Below the pieces are notes generated by a model. That model searched no databases and had not been told where the DNA came from. It saw only the letters and a program-made list of their open reading frames with translations. The position numbers and the translations under genes are program-made. A stretch of DNA of 64,000 nt, from NCBI GenBank assembly GCA_030830565.1, contig JAURMR010000026.1:24047-88046 (forward strand), given 5' to 3'. Within the stretch, counting starts at the first letter, position 1; the number at the start of each line of letters is the position of its first letter. This document shows positions 16,803 to 24,434 of this stretch, piece after piece. The DNA is from Acidimicrobiales bacterium (GTDB taxonomy: Bacteria; Actinomycetota; Acidimicrobiia; Acidimicrobiales; Acidimicrobilacustridaceae).

Positions 16803-17438
16803 TCAGCGGTTGGGCTGAGGGGTAATGCGGAGGTAGGGCTTGAGCTTGGTGAATCCTTTGGGGAAACGCTCGGTGGCCTCTTCATCCGAAAGGGCCGGAA
16901 CGACGATGACGTCATCTCCATCCTTCCAGTTCGCCGGCGTTGCAACTTTGTAGCCATCGGTGAGCTGCAGTGAGTCGATGACTCGCAGGAGTTCGTCGAA
17001 ATTGCGTCCGGTGCTGGCCGGATAGGTGAGGATGAGGCGAACTTTGTTGGCCGGATCGATCACAAAGACCGAGCGAACGGTCATGGTGTCGCTGGCGTTC
17101 GGGTGGATCATGTCGTAGAGGTCGGCCACGGTTCGGTCCGGGTCGGCGATCATGGGGAAGTTGACGGCCTGGCCTTGCGTCTCCTCAATATCGCCTTCCC
17201 ACGAGATGTGGGAGTCGACCGGGTCGACCGAAAGTCCGATCGGCTTGACGTTGCGCTTGTCCCATTCGGGCTTGAGTTTGGCCACGGTGCCCAGTTCAGT
17301 GGTGCACACGGGGGTGAAGTCCTTGGGGTGGGAGAAGAGGACGGCCCAAGAGTCACCCTTCCAGTCGTGGAAGGACACGCTGCCCTGGGTGGTCTCAGCG
17401 GTGAAATCGGGGGCGGTATCGCCAAGGCGTAGTGCCAT
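16803..17438 (-). CDS. 1-Cys peroxiredoxin (Prx6/AhpC-TSA family)
   Basis: A 211-residue thiol peroxidase. The peroxidatic cysteine is C45 in the motif DFTPVCTTELG. The long C-terminal domain (LSDEEATERFPKGFTKLKPYLR) is typical of the Prx6 group, which lacks a resolving cysteine. It reduces hydrogen peroxide and organic hydroperoxides in the cytoplasm. Length and motif spacing are normal. It stands alone, with 139 bases upstream before the CDF gene, and no recognisable OxyR or other regulator beside it. Confidence 0.93.
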   Translation of the reverse strand: MALRLGDTAPDFTAETTQGSVSFHDWKGDSWAVLFSHPKDFTPVCTTELGTVAKLKPEWDKRNVKPIGLSVDPVDSHISWEGDIEETQGQAVNFPMIADPDRTVADLYDMIHPNASDTMTVRSVFVIDPANKVRLILTYPASTGRNFDELLRVIDSLQLTDGYKVATPANWKDGDDVIVVPALSDEEATERFPKGFTKLKPYLRITPQPNR

Positions 17439-17577
17439 GTTTCTGAAGCCTCCGTGGCTCGAAAGTGGGTGGGGGCGACATCATGCCCGAACCTCGCACA
17501 AAAGTCGACCTGTTTGGTCGGGAATTCAGTTTCGGCAGGATTTGATGCTGAGAAGCCCCTATTTGCTGACGTAGATC

Positions 17578-18534
17578 TCAGTCGGCGTCAAGACCTGACC
17601 ATGGGTCGCCCACGTTGCCCTTCTCAGGGCGAACGACATCGGGTTCAAGGAAGATTCGACTCGCTGTTGGCACAGCGGTTCTGACGCGTGCCTCTGTCTC
17701 GTCGATGATGTTGGCGAGGTCTTTCATCGTGAGCGATTGATCGAATTCAACTTTTGCGGCAACGAGGATGTCGTCGGGTCCGATGTGCTCGGTGCGAAGG
17801 GAAATGAGTCGTTGTACCGATGGCGTCGCCACGATGGCCGACTCAATAGCGGTTTCATCTTCCATGGTCGCGGATTCGCCGATCAAAAGGCTCTTCATCT
17901 CAGCAGCGAGAACGATCGCGATCACGCCGAGTAATGCTCCGATGGTGATCGACCCCACCCCGTCCCAAACACCATTGCCTGTGGCCGCGGCCACGGAAAC
18001 GGCGATGAGGGCAAACACCAAACCAAACAATGCGCCGGTGTCCTCGAGAAGCACGACGGGAAGCTCGGGTGATTTGGAGCGACGGATGTAGGCCGACCAC
18101 GAACTCTTTCCTTTTACATGCCGCGCTTCGACGACAGCGGTTCTGAATGAATTGGCTTCGAGGAGAATCGAAAAAAGAAGAATGCCAATGGCCCAGGACG
18201 GTGACTCAAGCGGATGAGGATGCAGCACCTTCTCAACGCCTTCGTACATCGCGAACATTGAACCCAAAGAAAATAAAATGATTGAGACTACAAAGGCCCA
18301 AAAATAACGCTCGCGGCCGAATCCAAACTGATGGAGTCGGGTTGGTGTCATCGAGGCCCGCTTGCCACCGAAAAGCAGCAGTACCTGATTGCCTGTGTCG
18401 GCCAGCGAATGAATGCTTTCGGCGAGAAGCGAACTCGACATGGTGAAGAGGAAGCCAGCAAATTTGGCAACTGCAATGCCGAAGTTCGCAATCATCGCTG
18501 CGACGATTGCGCGTTTTGATCCGCCTGTAGACAT
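17578..18534 (-). CDS. Cation diffusion facilitator (CDF) family metal exporter
   Basis: A 318-residue membrane protein with about five or six helices and a C-terminal cytoplasmic dimerisation domain (SVQRLISLRTEHIGPDDILV to FLEPD). The helix II metal motif is AESIHSLADTGNQVLLL (His-x3-Asp). The helix V motif reads LLEDTGALFGL, where many zinc CDFs have His-x3-Asp, so the site resembles the EDT subgroup. It would export Zn, Fe, Co or Mn in exchange for protons. It lies 38 bases downstream of ppa on the same strand and may be co-transcribed with it. Confidence 0.9.
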   Translation of the reverse strand: MSTGGSKRAIVAAMIANFGIAVAKFAGFLFTMSSSLLAESIHSLADTGNQVLLLFGGKRASMTPTRLHQFGFGRERYFWAFVVSIILFSLGSMFAMYEGVEKVLHPHPLESPSWAIGILLFSILLEANSFRTAVVEARHVKGKSSWSAYIRRSKSPELPVVLLEDTGALFGLVFALIAVSVAAATGNGVWDGVGSITIGALLGVIAIVLAAEMKSLLIGESATMEDETAIESAIVATPSVQRLISLRTEHIGPDDILVAAKVEFDQSLTMKDLANIIDETEARVRTAVPTASRIFLEPDVVRPEKGNVGDPWSGLDAD

Positions 18535-18572
18535 GAAGTGTTTCTAGTCGTTCCGATGCGTGATGGGTGGAG

Positions 18573-19064
18573 TCAATGCCCGTTTGGCACGTAACGAGCG
18601 AGCGAGGCAGCGATTTCTGTCCATGCTGCATCCTTCCCTTCGAAATCTCCGACCTCGGAAAACTTTCCCGGTTCAAGGTCTTTGTAGATCGAGAAGAAGT
18701 GTTTGATTTCGGCGAGCGTTTCGGCGGGAATGTCGTCGATGTTCGCGGCGTCGCGCCAACGTGGCTCACGATGGTGCACGCACAGGATCTTGGCGTCGCG
18801 GCCGGCGTCATCGGTCATCCACATCACGCCGACGGGGCGAACATGAATCCAACAACCAGGGAATGTTGGGTCCTCGGTCAGGACAAGGACATCGAGCGGA
18901 TCGCCGTCCTCGGAGAGGGTGTCAGGAATGAATCCGTATTCGGTGGGGTAGGTCGTGGCAGAGAAGAGGCGACGATCGAGGCGAATTCGGCCTGTTTCGT
19001 GGTCGATCTCATACTTATTGCGGCTGCCACGAGGGATTTCGATGACGACATCGATGGTTTCCAT
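18573..19064 (-). CDS. ppa: Inorganic pyrophosphatase (family I)
   Basis: A 163-residue soluble enzyme that hydrolyses pyrophosphate and drives biosynthetic reactions forward. The signature EDGDPLDVLVLT carries the three aspartates for metal binding. IPRGSRNKYEID at the start and the later HFFSIYKDLEPGK are also family hallmarks. Length is normal for the bacterial family I enzyme. Start at ATG 19064. It diverges from the dehydrogenase-like gene, with 72 bases between. Confidence 0.96.
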   Translation of the reverse strand: METIDVVIEIPRGSRNKYEIDHETGRIRLDRRLFSATTYPTEYGFIPDTLSEDGDPLDVLVLTEDPTFPGCWIHVRPVGVMWMTDDAGRDAKILCVHHREPRWRDAANIDDIPAETLAEIKHFFSIYKDLEPGKFSEVGDFEGKDAAWTEIAASLARYVPNGH

Positions 19065-19136
19065 TTGCCCATTCTGCCCGGTTCCCGGTCAGGCGGAGGA
19101 AGGACGAGTTCAGGGACTGTGCGAGACTCACCGATC

Positions 19137-20030
19137 GTGACTACGCGCAAACTCACCTCAACCGACGGTTTCGTTGTCATCGATCTTGATGATGCTCCGA
19201 TCGCCGTTGGCATTGTTCGCTCTGCACCCAAGGTGCTTGTCGACGGAGCCACGTGGCTTGCTCGCTCCGAGACCTACCGGTATGCGTTCTTTGGTCGCAA
19301 GGTGTCGGGTGCGTCGGCAGCGGTGAACGCGCCCGTCGATGCCAAGGCAGATGCTCTCAGCGCGTTTGCTACAGAACTCGCCGAAGACTCGTTCTCCTCA
19401 GTCCATCTCACCGCGGGCCGAGGAGTTTCGGCAGACGATCTGTCTGCGTTGCGCTCCCGTGATCCTCGTCCCGAAGAGTGGTGGGCGCAGCGCGACGCAC
19501 TCACCGCCTCTGGAATTGTTGCCGCAGCTGATCGTGCGCTCGGCGGACTCGCCGGACGCACCGTTGCGATTGAAACGTTCGATGCGGTGTCGTCATCGCT
19601 TGGCGATCTTTTTCGGTCGGCGGGAGCAACTGTCATCGAACCTGATATTTCTGAAGATGCCAATGCGGTACTTCATGCCGAAGTTGACGTCTTGGTTGCA
19701 GGCTCGAAAGTGGGTGTCATTGGGCATGCCAATGTCGAGAATGTGCGTGCGAAATTGATCGTTCCCAGTGGCTCGATGCCTGTCACCGCAAAAGCGCTTG
19801 CTGCGTTTGTGCGCGCCGGCGTCGTGGTGCTTCCTGATTTCGTCACAACTTCCGGGCACCTGGCTGCATGGCCAGTCGATGATTCGCCAACCGACGCCTC
19901 CGAACTCGTGGGCGATGCGATCGCGCAGGTCATTGACGCTCCCAACGGAGCGCTTCTCGGCGCGTGTGAAATTGCCGAGGCGTTTCTTTCAAGTTGGGCA
20001 ACAGTTCCCTTCGGCCGACCGATCGCCTGA
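19137..20030 (+). CDS. Glu/Leu/Phe/Val dehydrogenase-like protein, probable pseudoenzyme
   Basis: A 297-residue protein starting at GTG 19137 (the frame is open further upstream, but that part is antisense to ppa). Its pattern follows leucine/glutamate dehydrogenases: WLARSETYRYAFFGRKVSG aligns with the active-site segment, VHLTAGRGVSADDL with the dimer-to-NAD linker, and ENVRAKLIVPSGSMPVTAKA plus GVVVLPDFVTTSGHLAAW with the C-terminal domain. The lysines expected in TYKNA and GGGK are replaced (TYRYA, SGASA), and the Rossmann glycine motif reads ETFDAVS. The chain is also shorter than active enzymes. It is probably catalytically dead or has a new function. It lies 5 bases upstream of the photolyase gene. 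Confidence 0.7.
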   Translation: MTTRKLTSTDGFVVIDLDDAPIAVGIVRSAPKVLVDGATWLARSETYRYAFFGRKVSGASAAVNAPVDAKADALSAFATELAEDSFSSVHLTAGRGVSADDLSALRSRDPRPEEWWAQRDALTASGIVAAADRALGGLAGRTVAIETFDAVSSSLGDLFRSAGATVIEPDISEDANAVLHAEVDVLVAGSKVGVIGHANVENVRAKLIVPSGSMPVTAKALAAFVRAGVVVLPDFVTTSGHLAAWPVDDSPTDASELVGDAIAQVIDAPNGALLGACEIAEAFLSSWATVPFGRPIA

Positions 20031-20035
20031 TCAGC

Positions 20036-21430
20036 ATGGCCACAACGTCGGGGTTGGTGTGGTTCCGTCGGGACCTTCGTCTTGATGACAATCCGGCTTG
20101 GTCTGCGGCAACTTCCGAGCATGGCGAGGTCACTGCACTGTTCGTAGTCGATCCAGCGCTTTTTGATCGCGCAAGTTCGCGTCGCGCTTCTCGACTCTTA
20201 GGAGATGTCGCTGCCCTCGATGAATCGCTTTCTGAACATGGTGGCCGACTGCTCGTTCGTGTTGGCGACCCCCGAGTTGTTGTCCCGCAGGAAGCAAAAC
20301 GGTTGAACGTTGCTGCGGTTCACCTCAACCATGACGTGACGCCGTATGCGGCTGAGCGCGATGGCTTCGTGCAGTCTGCTCTCGAATCGCTTGGAGTGGA
20401 GTGGGTTCCCGAGTGGGGAACCTTGGTGCACGAACCAGGGAAAATACGAACGAATGCTGGTTCGCTTTCACAAGTATTCACGCCCTTTTTTCGTGTTTGG
20501 GAACGTACGCCGTGGACACCATGGCCGACGAGTGGGGACGCGAAAATTGCGAATGACTGCGGAGACGCGCTTCCCGTTTCAACTGGCAGTTACCCGTTAC
20601 TCGATGGTGAAACGGGCGAAGCGGCGCTGCCCGGCGAGCGTGGAGCGCTTGCACGTCTTGGTCTCGCTGCCGGCCGCGCGGACTCTTACGACGAGGATCG
20701 AAACACTCCATCGATCCTTGGGACATCACAACTTTCGATAGACCTCCGCTTTGGGACGGTATCGCCGAGGCGCGCTGCGCAAGTTATTGGTGAGTCCACC
20801 GCCGGACGCGCAGCATTAGTTCGGCAACTCGCGTGGCGCGATTGGTATGCGCATTTGCTGGCCGCAACGCCGACACTGGTAGAGCAACCGATGAAGTCGC
20901 AGTACGCAGCAATTGAGTGGCGTAAGGACGACGAAGGTTTTGAGGCGTGGAAGAACGGTCAAACCGGTTACCCGTTCGTTGATGCAGGAATGCGCCAACT
21001 TCGTGAAACGGGTTGGATGCACAACCGGGTTCGAATGGTGACTGCGTCGTTCCTTGTCAAGAATTTGCTTATCGATTGGCGACGCGGTGAGAAGTATTTC
21101 CGACACGTGTTGCTTGATGCCGATGTTTCGCAGAACGTAGGAAATTGGCAATGGGTTGCGGGCACCGGTCCCGATGCTTCGCCGTACAACCGGGTGTTCA
21201 ACCCCGTTTTACAAAGCCAACGGTTCGACGCAAGTGGTGACTACATCCGACGATGGGTGCCTGAGCTTGCAGGTCTTGATTCTTCGGCAATCCACGAGCC
21301 TTGGACGGTTGGTCCACTTGAACTCGCAGCTGCAGGAATTGAACTAGGAACCGATTACCCGGATCCGATTGTCGACTTGGCGTTCAGTCGCGGCCGCGTA
21401 CTTGACGCTTACGCAGCCGCGAAACGTTGA
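20036..21430 (+). CDS. phr: Deoxyribodipyrimidine photolyase
   Basis: A 464-residue flavoprotein that splits UV-induced pyrimidine dimers using blue light. The N-terminal antenna domain begins GLVWFRRDLRLDDNPAW. The FAD/DNA domain is visible in LVRQLAWRDWYAHLLA, GYPFVDAGMRQLRETGWMHN, RMVTASFLVKNLLIDWRRGE and NVGNWQWVAGTGPDASPY; these are class I CPD photolyase signatures, including the tryptophans of the electron-transfer chain. The start at ATG 20036 is chosen because it begins at the conserved domain, five bases after the preceding stop. It is convergent with whiB, with three bases between. A 6-4 photolyase or cryptochrome is less likely but not excluded. Confidence 0.93.
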   Translation: MATTSGLVWFRRDLRLDDNPAWSAATSEHGEVTALFVVDPALFDRASSRRASRLLGDVAALDESLSEHGGRLLVRVGDPRVVVPQEAKRLNVAAVHLNHDVTPYAAERDGFVQSALESLGVEWVPEWGTLVHEPGKIRTNAGSLSQVFTPFFRVWERTPWTPWPTSGDAKIANDCGDALPVSTGSYPLLDGETGEAALPGERGALARLGLAAGRADSYDEDRNTPSILGTSQLSIDLRFGTVSPRRAAQVIGESTAGRAALVRQLAWRDWYAHLLAATPTLVEQPMKSQYAAIEWRKDDEGFEAWKNGQTGYPFVDAGMRQLRETGWMHNRVRMVTASFLVKNLLIDWRRGEKYFRHVLLDADVSQNVGNWQWVAGTGPDASPYNRVFNPVLQSQRFDASGDYIRRWVPELAGLDSSAIHEPWTVGPLELAAAGIELGTDYPDPIVDLAFSRGRVLDAYAAAKR

Positions 21431-21433
21431 ACG

Positions 21434-21736
21434 TCAGGATGCTCGGGCAGCGTCCTGAACTGAACGGCGGCTGATTGATCGTGGGGAGTGCCCAGCAGCA
21501 GCACGCTCTTCTTCATTCTCTCCGCCCCAGAATCCGTTCTCACGATTTTCGCGGGCCATCTCACGGCATTCGAAGTTGACCGGGCAGGCCGCGCACATGG
21601 CGCGAGCAGTCGCTTCACGACGGACTCGACGTTCAGGGCGTTCCCCGGCAATGCCGAAGAAAAGGTTTGTTCGACCCTTGCAAGAAGCGTGGTCCATCCA
21701 TTCGGGCCGGGCTACTGCGAGCAACATGGATTCCAT
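21434..21736 (-). CDS. WhiB-family iron-sulfur transcriptional regulator
   Basis: A 100-residue protein with the four cysteines that hold the [4Fe-4S] cluster: C19, C48, C51 and C57 (HASCKG, AMCAACPVNFEC). It also has the turn GFWGGENEEER and a short Arg-rich C-terminus for DNA contact. WhiB proteins are found only in actinobacteria and their phages, so this gene supports the phylum assignment. They work with the main sigma factor. Which subgroup (WhiB1-7) cannot be fixed by eye. The upstream region shared with cobA-hemD contains two inverted repeats. Confidence 0.93.
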   Translation of the reverse strand: MESMLLAVARPEWMDHASCKGRTNLFFGIAGERPERRVRREATARAMCAACPVNFECREMARENRENGFWGGENEEERAAAGHSPRSISRRSVQDAARAS

Positions 21737-21790
21737 CTCAACTCCTGGGTTCGTGAACCGAGTGACGTCGTCGTCATGAGGTGTAACGGA

Positions 21791-21837
21791 ATTTAGTGCT
21801 AAATATTTCGCGTTCCTCAGGAAACTTTCGAGAACGC
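21791..21837. promoter_or_regulatory. Inverted repeats in the whiB / cobA-hemD intergenic region
   Basis: Two elements lie between the divergent starts. ATTTAG-TG-CTAAAT (21791-21804) is a perfect palindrome with a 2-base spacer. GCGTTC (21810-21815) and GAACGC (21832-21837) are paired arms, with a TTCC-TCA-GGAA palindrome between them. They are AT-richer than the surroundings and may be promoter or operator elements for either gene. The regulator is unknown. Confidence 0.45.
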
Positions 21838-21899
21838 TCTGTGACCTTGGGCATAGGTGGCCGAGACCGAGACCGAAGCCTTCCCCCTAGGCTCACGCC

Positions 21900-23435
21900 G
21901 TGACTGTCTTTCTCGTCGGAGCTGGGCCGGGCGATCCGGGATTGCTAACCGTTCGCGGGGCTGAAGCCTTGGCGATGGCCGACGTTGTGGTCTACGACCG
22001 CCTGTCAGTTGGCGCCCTCCTCGAACTGGCTCCCCCCGAGGCCGAGCGCATCAGTGTGGCGAAATCGGCTGGAAAAGCCGTGATGCCACAGGACGACATC
22101 AATGCCTTGCTGGTGAAGAAGGGGAAACAGGGCCTGACCGTGGTTCGCCTCAAGGGCGGTGACCCGTTTGTCTTTGCCCGTGGGGGAGAGGAAGCGGCTG
22201 CGCTTGCCGAAGCTGGTCTCCACTACGAAGTCGTGCCTGGAGTGACCTCCGCGATCGCGGTTCCGGCTTATGCCGGTATCCCCGTCACATTGCGCCACTC
22301 GTCCACTTCGTTCACCGTTATTACTGGTCACGAGGATCCCGATAAAAGTGATGAAGTCAATTGGGAGGCCGCTGCACAATTAGGCGGCACCATCGTGATC
22401 CTCATGGGCGTTGGGCGCCTGCCGAAAATTGTCAATCGTTTAATTGCCGGTGGACTGGCGCCAGAAACACCAGCGGCCGCTATTCGATGGGGCACCCGCC
22501 CCGAACAGCACACGGTGCGTTCGACCCTTGGCGCAATCGCAAATGAACCGTTGGCATCGCCGAGCGTGATTGTTGTTGGTCAGGTTGCGGCGATGGACCT
22601 TTCGTGGTTCGAATCGCGACCGCTTTTTGGGAAGAAAGTGATCGTGACGCGACCAAGGCACCAATCTTCGGTGCTTGCCGACCGATTGCGGGAGGAAGGC
22701 GCCGAGGCCCTGATCGTTCCGACAATCGAAATCGTCGATCCGCTTGACGGAGGCGCAGCGTTGGCTGCAGCGATCACGCAGCTTCACGCGTATGACTGGG
22801 TTATTCTCACTTCTGCCAACGGCGCGGCCCGGTTCTGTGAACAGCTTCGCGACGGTCGTGATCTCGCTGGTGTGAAGCTCGCGGCAATCGGTCCCGGTAC
22901 TGCCGATGTTCTCGCGGAACACAATCTTGTGGCTGACCTGATTCCCGATCGATTTATCGCTGAATCACTGCTTGAGGCGTTTCCGTTGCCGCAGGTCGAT
23001 GACAATCGCAGAGTCCTGCTCGCGCGCGCCGAGGTTGCCCGTGATGTCTTGCCCGACGGACTGCGCGAAATGGGATGGCGTGTCGACGTGGTCGATGCCT
23101 ACCGAACGATTCCGGTTGTACCAACTGACGCTGAACGCGAGCGAGTTGTTCGTGCAGACGTCGTGACGTTTACGTCCTCGTCGACCGTCGAGAACTGGGT
23201 GGCCGCGTTCGGAACGGAAACGCTCCCAAAAACTGTGGCGTGCATCGGCCCAATTACGGCTGACACAGCTCGACGTGCGGGCATGCGAATCGATGTCATC
23301 GCTGACGTCCACACGATCGACGGGCTCGTCGACGCGCTCGTTGAGCGCACCGCTCACCCATCCGCACCAAAGAACAAGACTCCACGGCGTTCCGGTCGTG
23401 GCTCTCGATTCGGCCGCCAACAGCGGCGTGCCTAG
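21900..23435 (+). CDS. cobA-hemD: Fused uroporphyrinogen-III C-methyltransferase / uroporphyrinogen-III synthase
   Basis: A 511-residue bifunctional protein with a GTG start at 21900. Residues 1 to about 240 are a SUMT domain: VFLVGAGPGDPGLLTVRGAE, VVRLKGGDPFVFARGGEEA and YAGIPVTLRHSSTSFT. It methylates uroporphyrinogen III to precorrin-2, for cobalamin or siroheme. Residues about 245-490 are a HemD domain (VIVTRPRHQSSVLADRL, DWVILTSANGAARF, VTFTSSSTVENWV), which makes uroporphyrinogen III from hydroxymethylbilane. The order SUMT then HemD is common in actinobacteria. The short Arg-rich tail is probably unstructured. It is followed by hemB 11 bases later. hemC, usually adjacent, is absent here. 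Confidence 0.94.
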   Translation: MTVFLVGAGPGDPGLLTVRGAEALAMADVVVYDRLSVGALLELAPPEAERISVAKSAGKAVMPQDDINALLVKKGKQGLTVVRLKGGDPFVFARGGEEAAALAEAGLHYEVVPGVTSAIAVPAYAGIPVTLRHSSTSFTVITGHEDPDKSDEVNWEAAAQLGGTIVILMGVGRLPKIVNRLIAGGLAPETPAAAIRWGTRPEQHTVRSTLGAIANEPLASPSVIVVGQVAAMDLSWFESRPLFGKKVIVTRPRHQSSVLADRLREEGAEALIVPTIEIVDPLDGGAALAAAITQLHAYDWVILTSANGAARFCEQLRDGRDLAGVKLAAIGPGTADVLAEHNLVADLIPDRFIAESLLEAFPLPQVDDNRRVLLARAEVARDVLPDGLREMGWRVDVVDAYRTIPVVPTDAERERVVRADVVTFTSSSTVENWVAAFGTETLPKTVACIGPITADTARRAGMRIDVIADVHTIDGLVDALVERTAHPSAPKNKTPRRSGRGSRFGRQQRRA

Positions 23436-23446
23436 GCTCTGCACCG

Positions 23447-24430
23447 ATGAGTTTCCCCCAACGCCGACTCCGTCGCCTCCGTCGAACACCTGCGCTTCGT
23501 CGTCTGGTCGCCGAAACGCGACTCACGCCGGCCGATCTGATCGCTCCGTTGTTCGTGCGCGAAGGGATCACTGAGCCGCAGCCGATTGCATCAATCCCAG
23601 GTGTCGTTCAGCACACGCTTGGGTCACTACGCGCTGAAGTCGCCGACTTGATCGGACTTGGTGTTCCGGGCGTCATTCTCTTTGGTGTTCCGGAAAAGAA
23701 AGATGACATTGGTTCGGGTGCTTGGGATCCCGACGGCATTGTGCAGATTGCTTTGCGTGAGTTGCGCGACACCTTTGGCGATCGTGTTGTCCTGATGTCC
23801 GACCTTTGTCTTGACGAGTACACCTCGCACGGTCATTGCGGTGTGCTTGATGGACGGGGCAGCGTTGACAACGACGCGACACTCGACCTCTACGCAAATA
23901 TTGCGATCGCTCAAGCAGCGGCGGGTGCTGATGTGGTTGCGCCTTCAGGCATGATGGACGGTTCCGTTGCAGCGATTCGCGACGCGCTTGATGAAGATGA
24001 CTTCACTGAAACGGCGATCATGGCTTACTCGGCGAAGTACGCGTCAGCGATGTACGGCCCCTTTCGCGACGCGGTCGATGTCACGATTGAGGACGGCGGA
24101 GATCGCAAGGGCTACCAACAAGATCCTGCAAATGCGCGCGAGTCGCTCGAGGAAATTCGTCAAGACATTCTCGAAGGCGCAGACATCGTGATGGTGAAGC
24201 CGGCGATGTCGTATCTCGACATCATCGCAAGGGCACGCCAAGAAGTCGACATTCCTATGGCTGCGTATCACGTGTCGGGTGAATACGCGATGGTCAAGGC
24301 GGCAGCAGAGCGCGGATGGATCGATGGGGACGCAGTTGCAATTGAGCAACTCACATCGATTCGTCGGGCGGGTGCCGACATGGTCCTTACCTATTTCGCG
24401 CGAGATGTCGCCGAACTCCTTAACGATTGA
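23447..24430 (+). CDS. hemB: Delta-aminolevulinic acid dehydratase (porphobilinogen synthase)
   Basis: A 327-residue enzyme that condenses two 5-aminolevulinate molecules to porphobilinogen. The two Schiff-base lysines lie in IMAYSAKYASAMYGPFRDA and in DIVMVKPAMSYLDII. The metal loop reads LCLDEYTSHGHCGVLD. The three-cysteine zinc enzymes have Cys-x-Cys at the start of this loop, but here the second position is Asp, so the site is a hybrid between the zinc (C-x-C...C) and magnesium (A-x-D...D) types. The gene lies 11 bases after cobA-hemD and 4 bases before hemL, in one operon. Confidence 0.95.
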   Translation: MSFPQRRLRRLRRTPALRRLVAETRLTPADLIAPLFVREGITEPQPIASIPGVVQHTLGSLRAEVADLIGLGVPGVILFGVPEKKDDIGSGAWDPDGIVQIALRELRDTFGDRVVLMSDLCLDEYTSHGHCGVLDGRGSVDNDATLDLYANIAIAQAAAGADVVAPSGMMDGSVAAIRDALDEDDFTETAIMAYSAKYASAMYGPFRDAVDVTIEDGGDRKGYQQDPANARESLEEIRQDILEGADIVMVKPAMSYLDIIARARQEVDIPMAAYHVSGEYAMVKAAAERGWIDGDAVAIEQLTSIRRAGADMVLTYFARDVAELLND

Positions 24431-24434
24431 ATTC

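Noticed and set aside
18567..19136. Upstream extension of the dehydrogenase-like gene
   Set aside because: The open frame starting at 18567 runs antisense to ppa and encodes no part of the dehydrogenase fold; the GTG at 19137 is preferred.
21737..21899. Possible cobalamin riboswitch before cobA-hemD
   Set aside because: No B12-box-like sequence found; the region is too short and holds only small palindromes.
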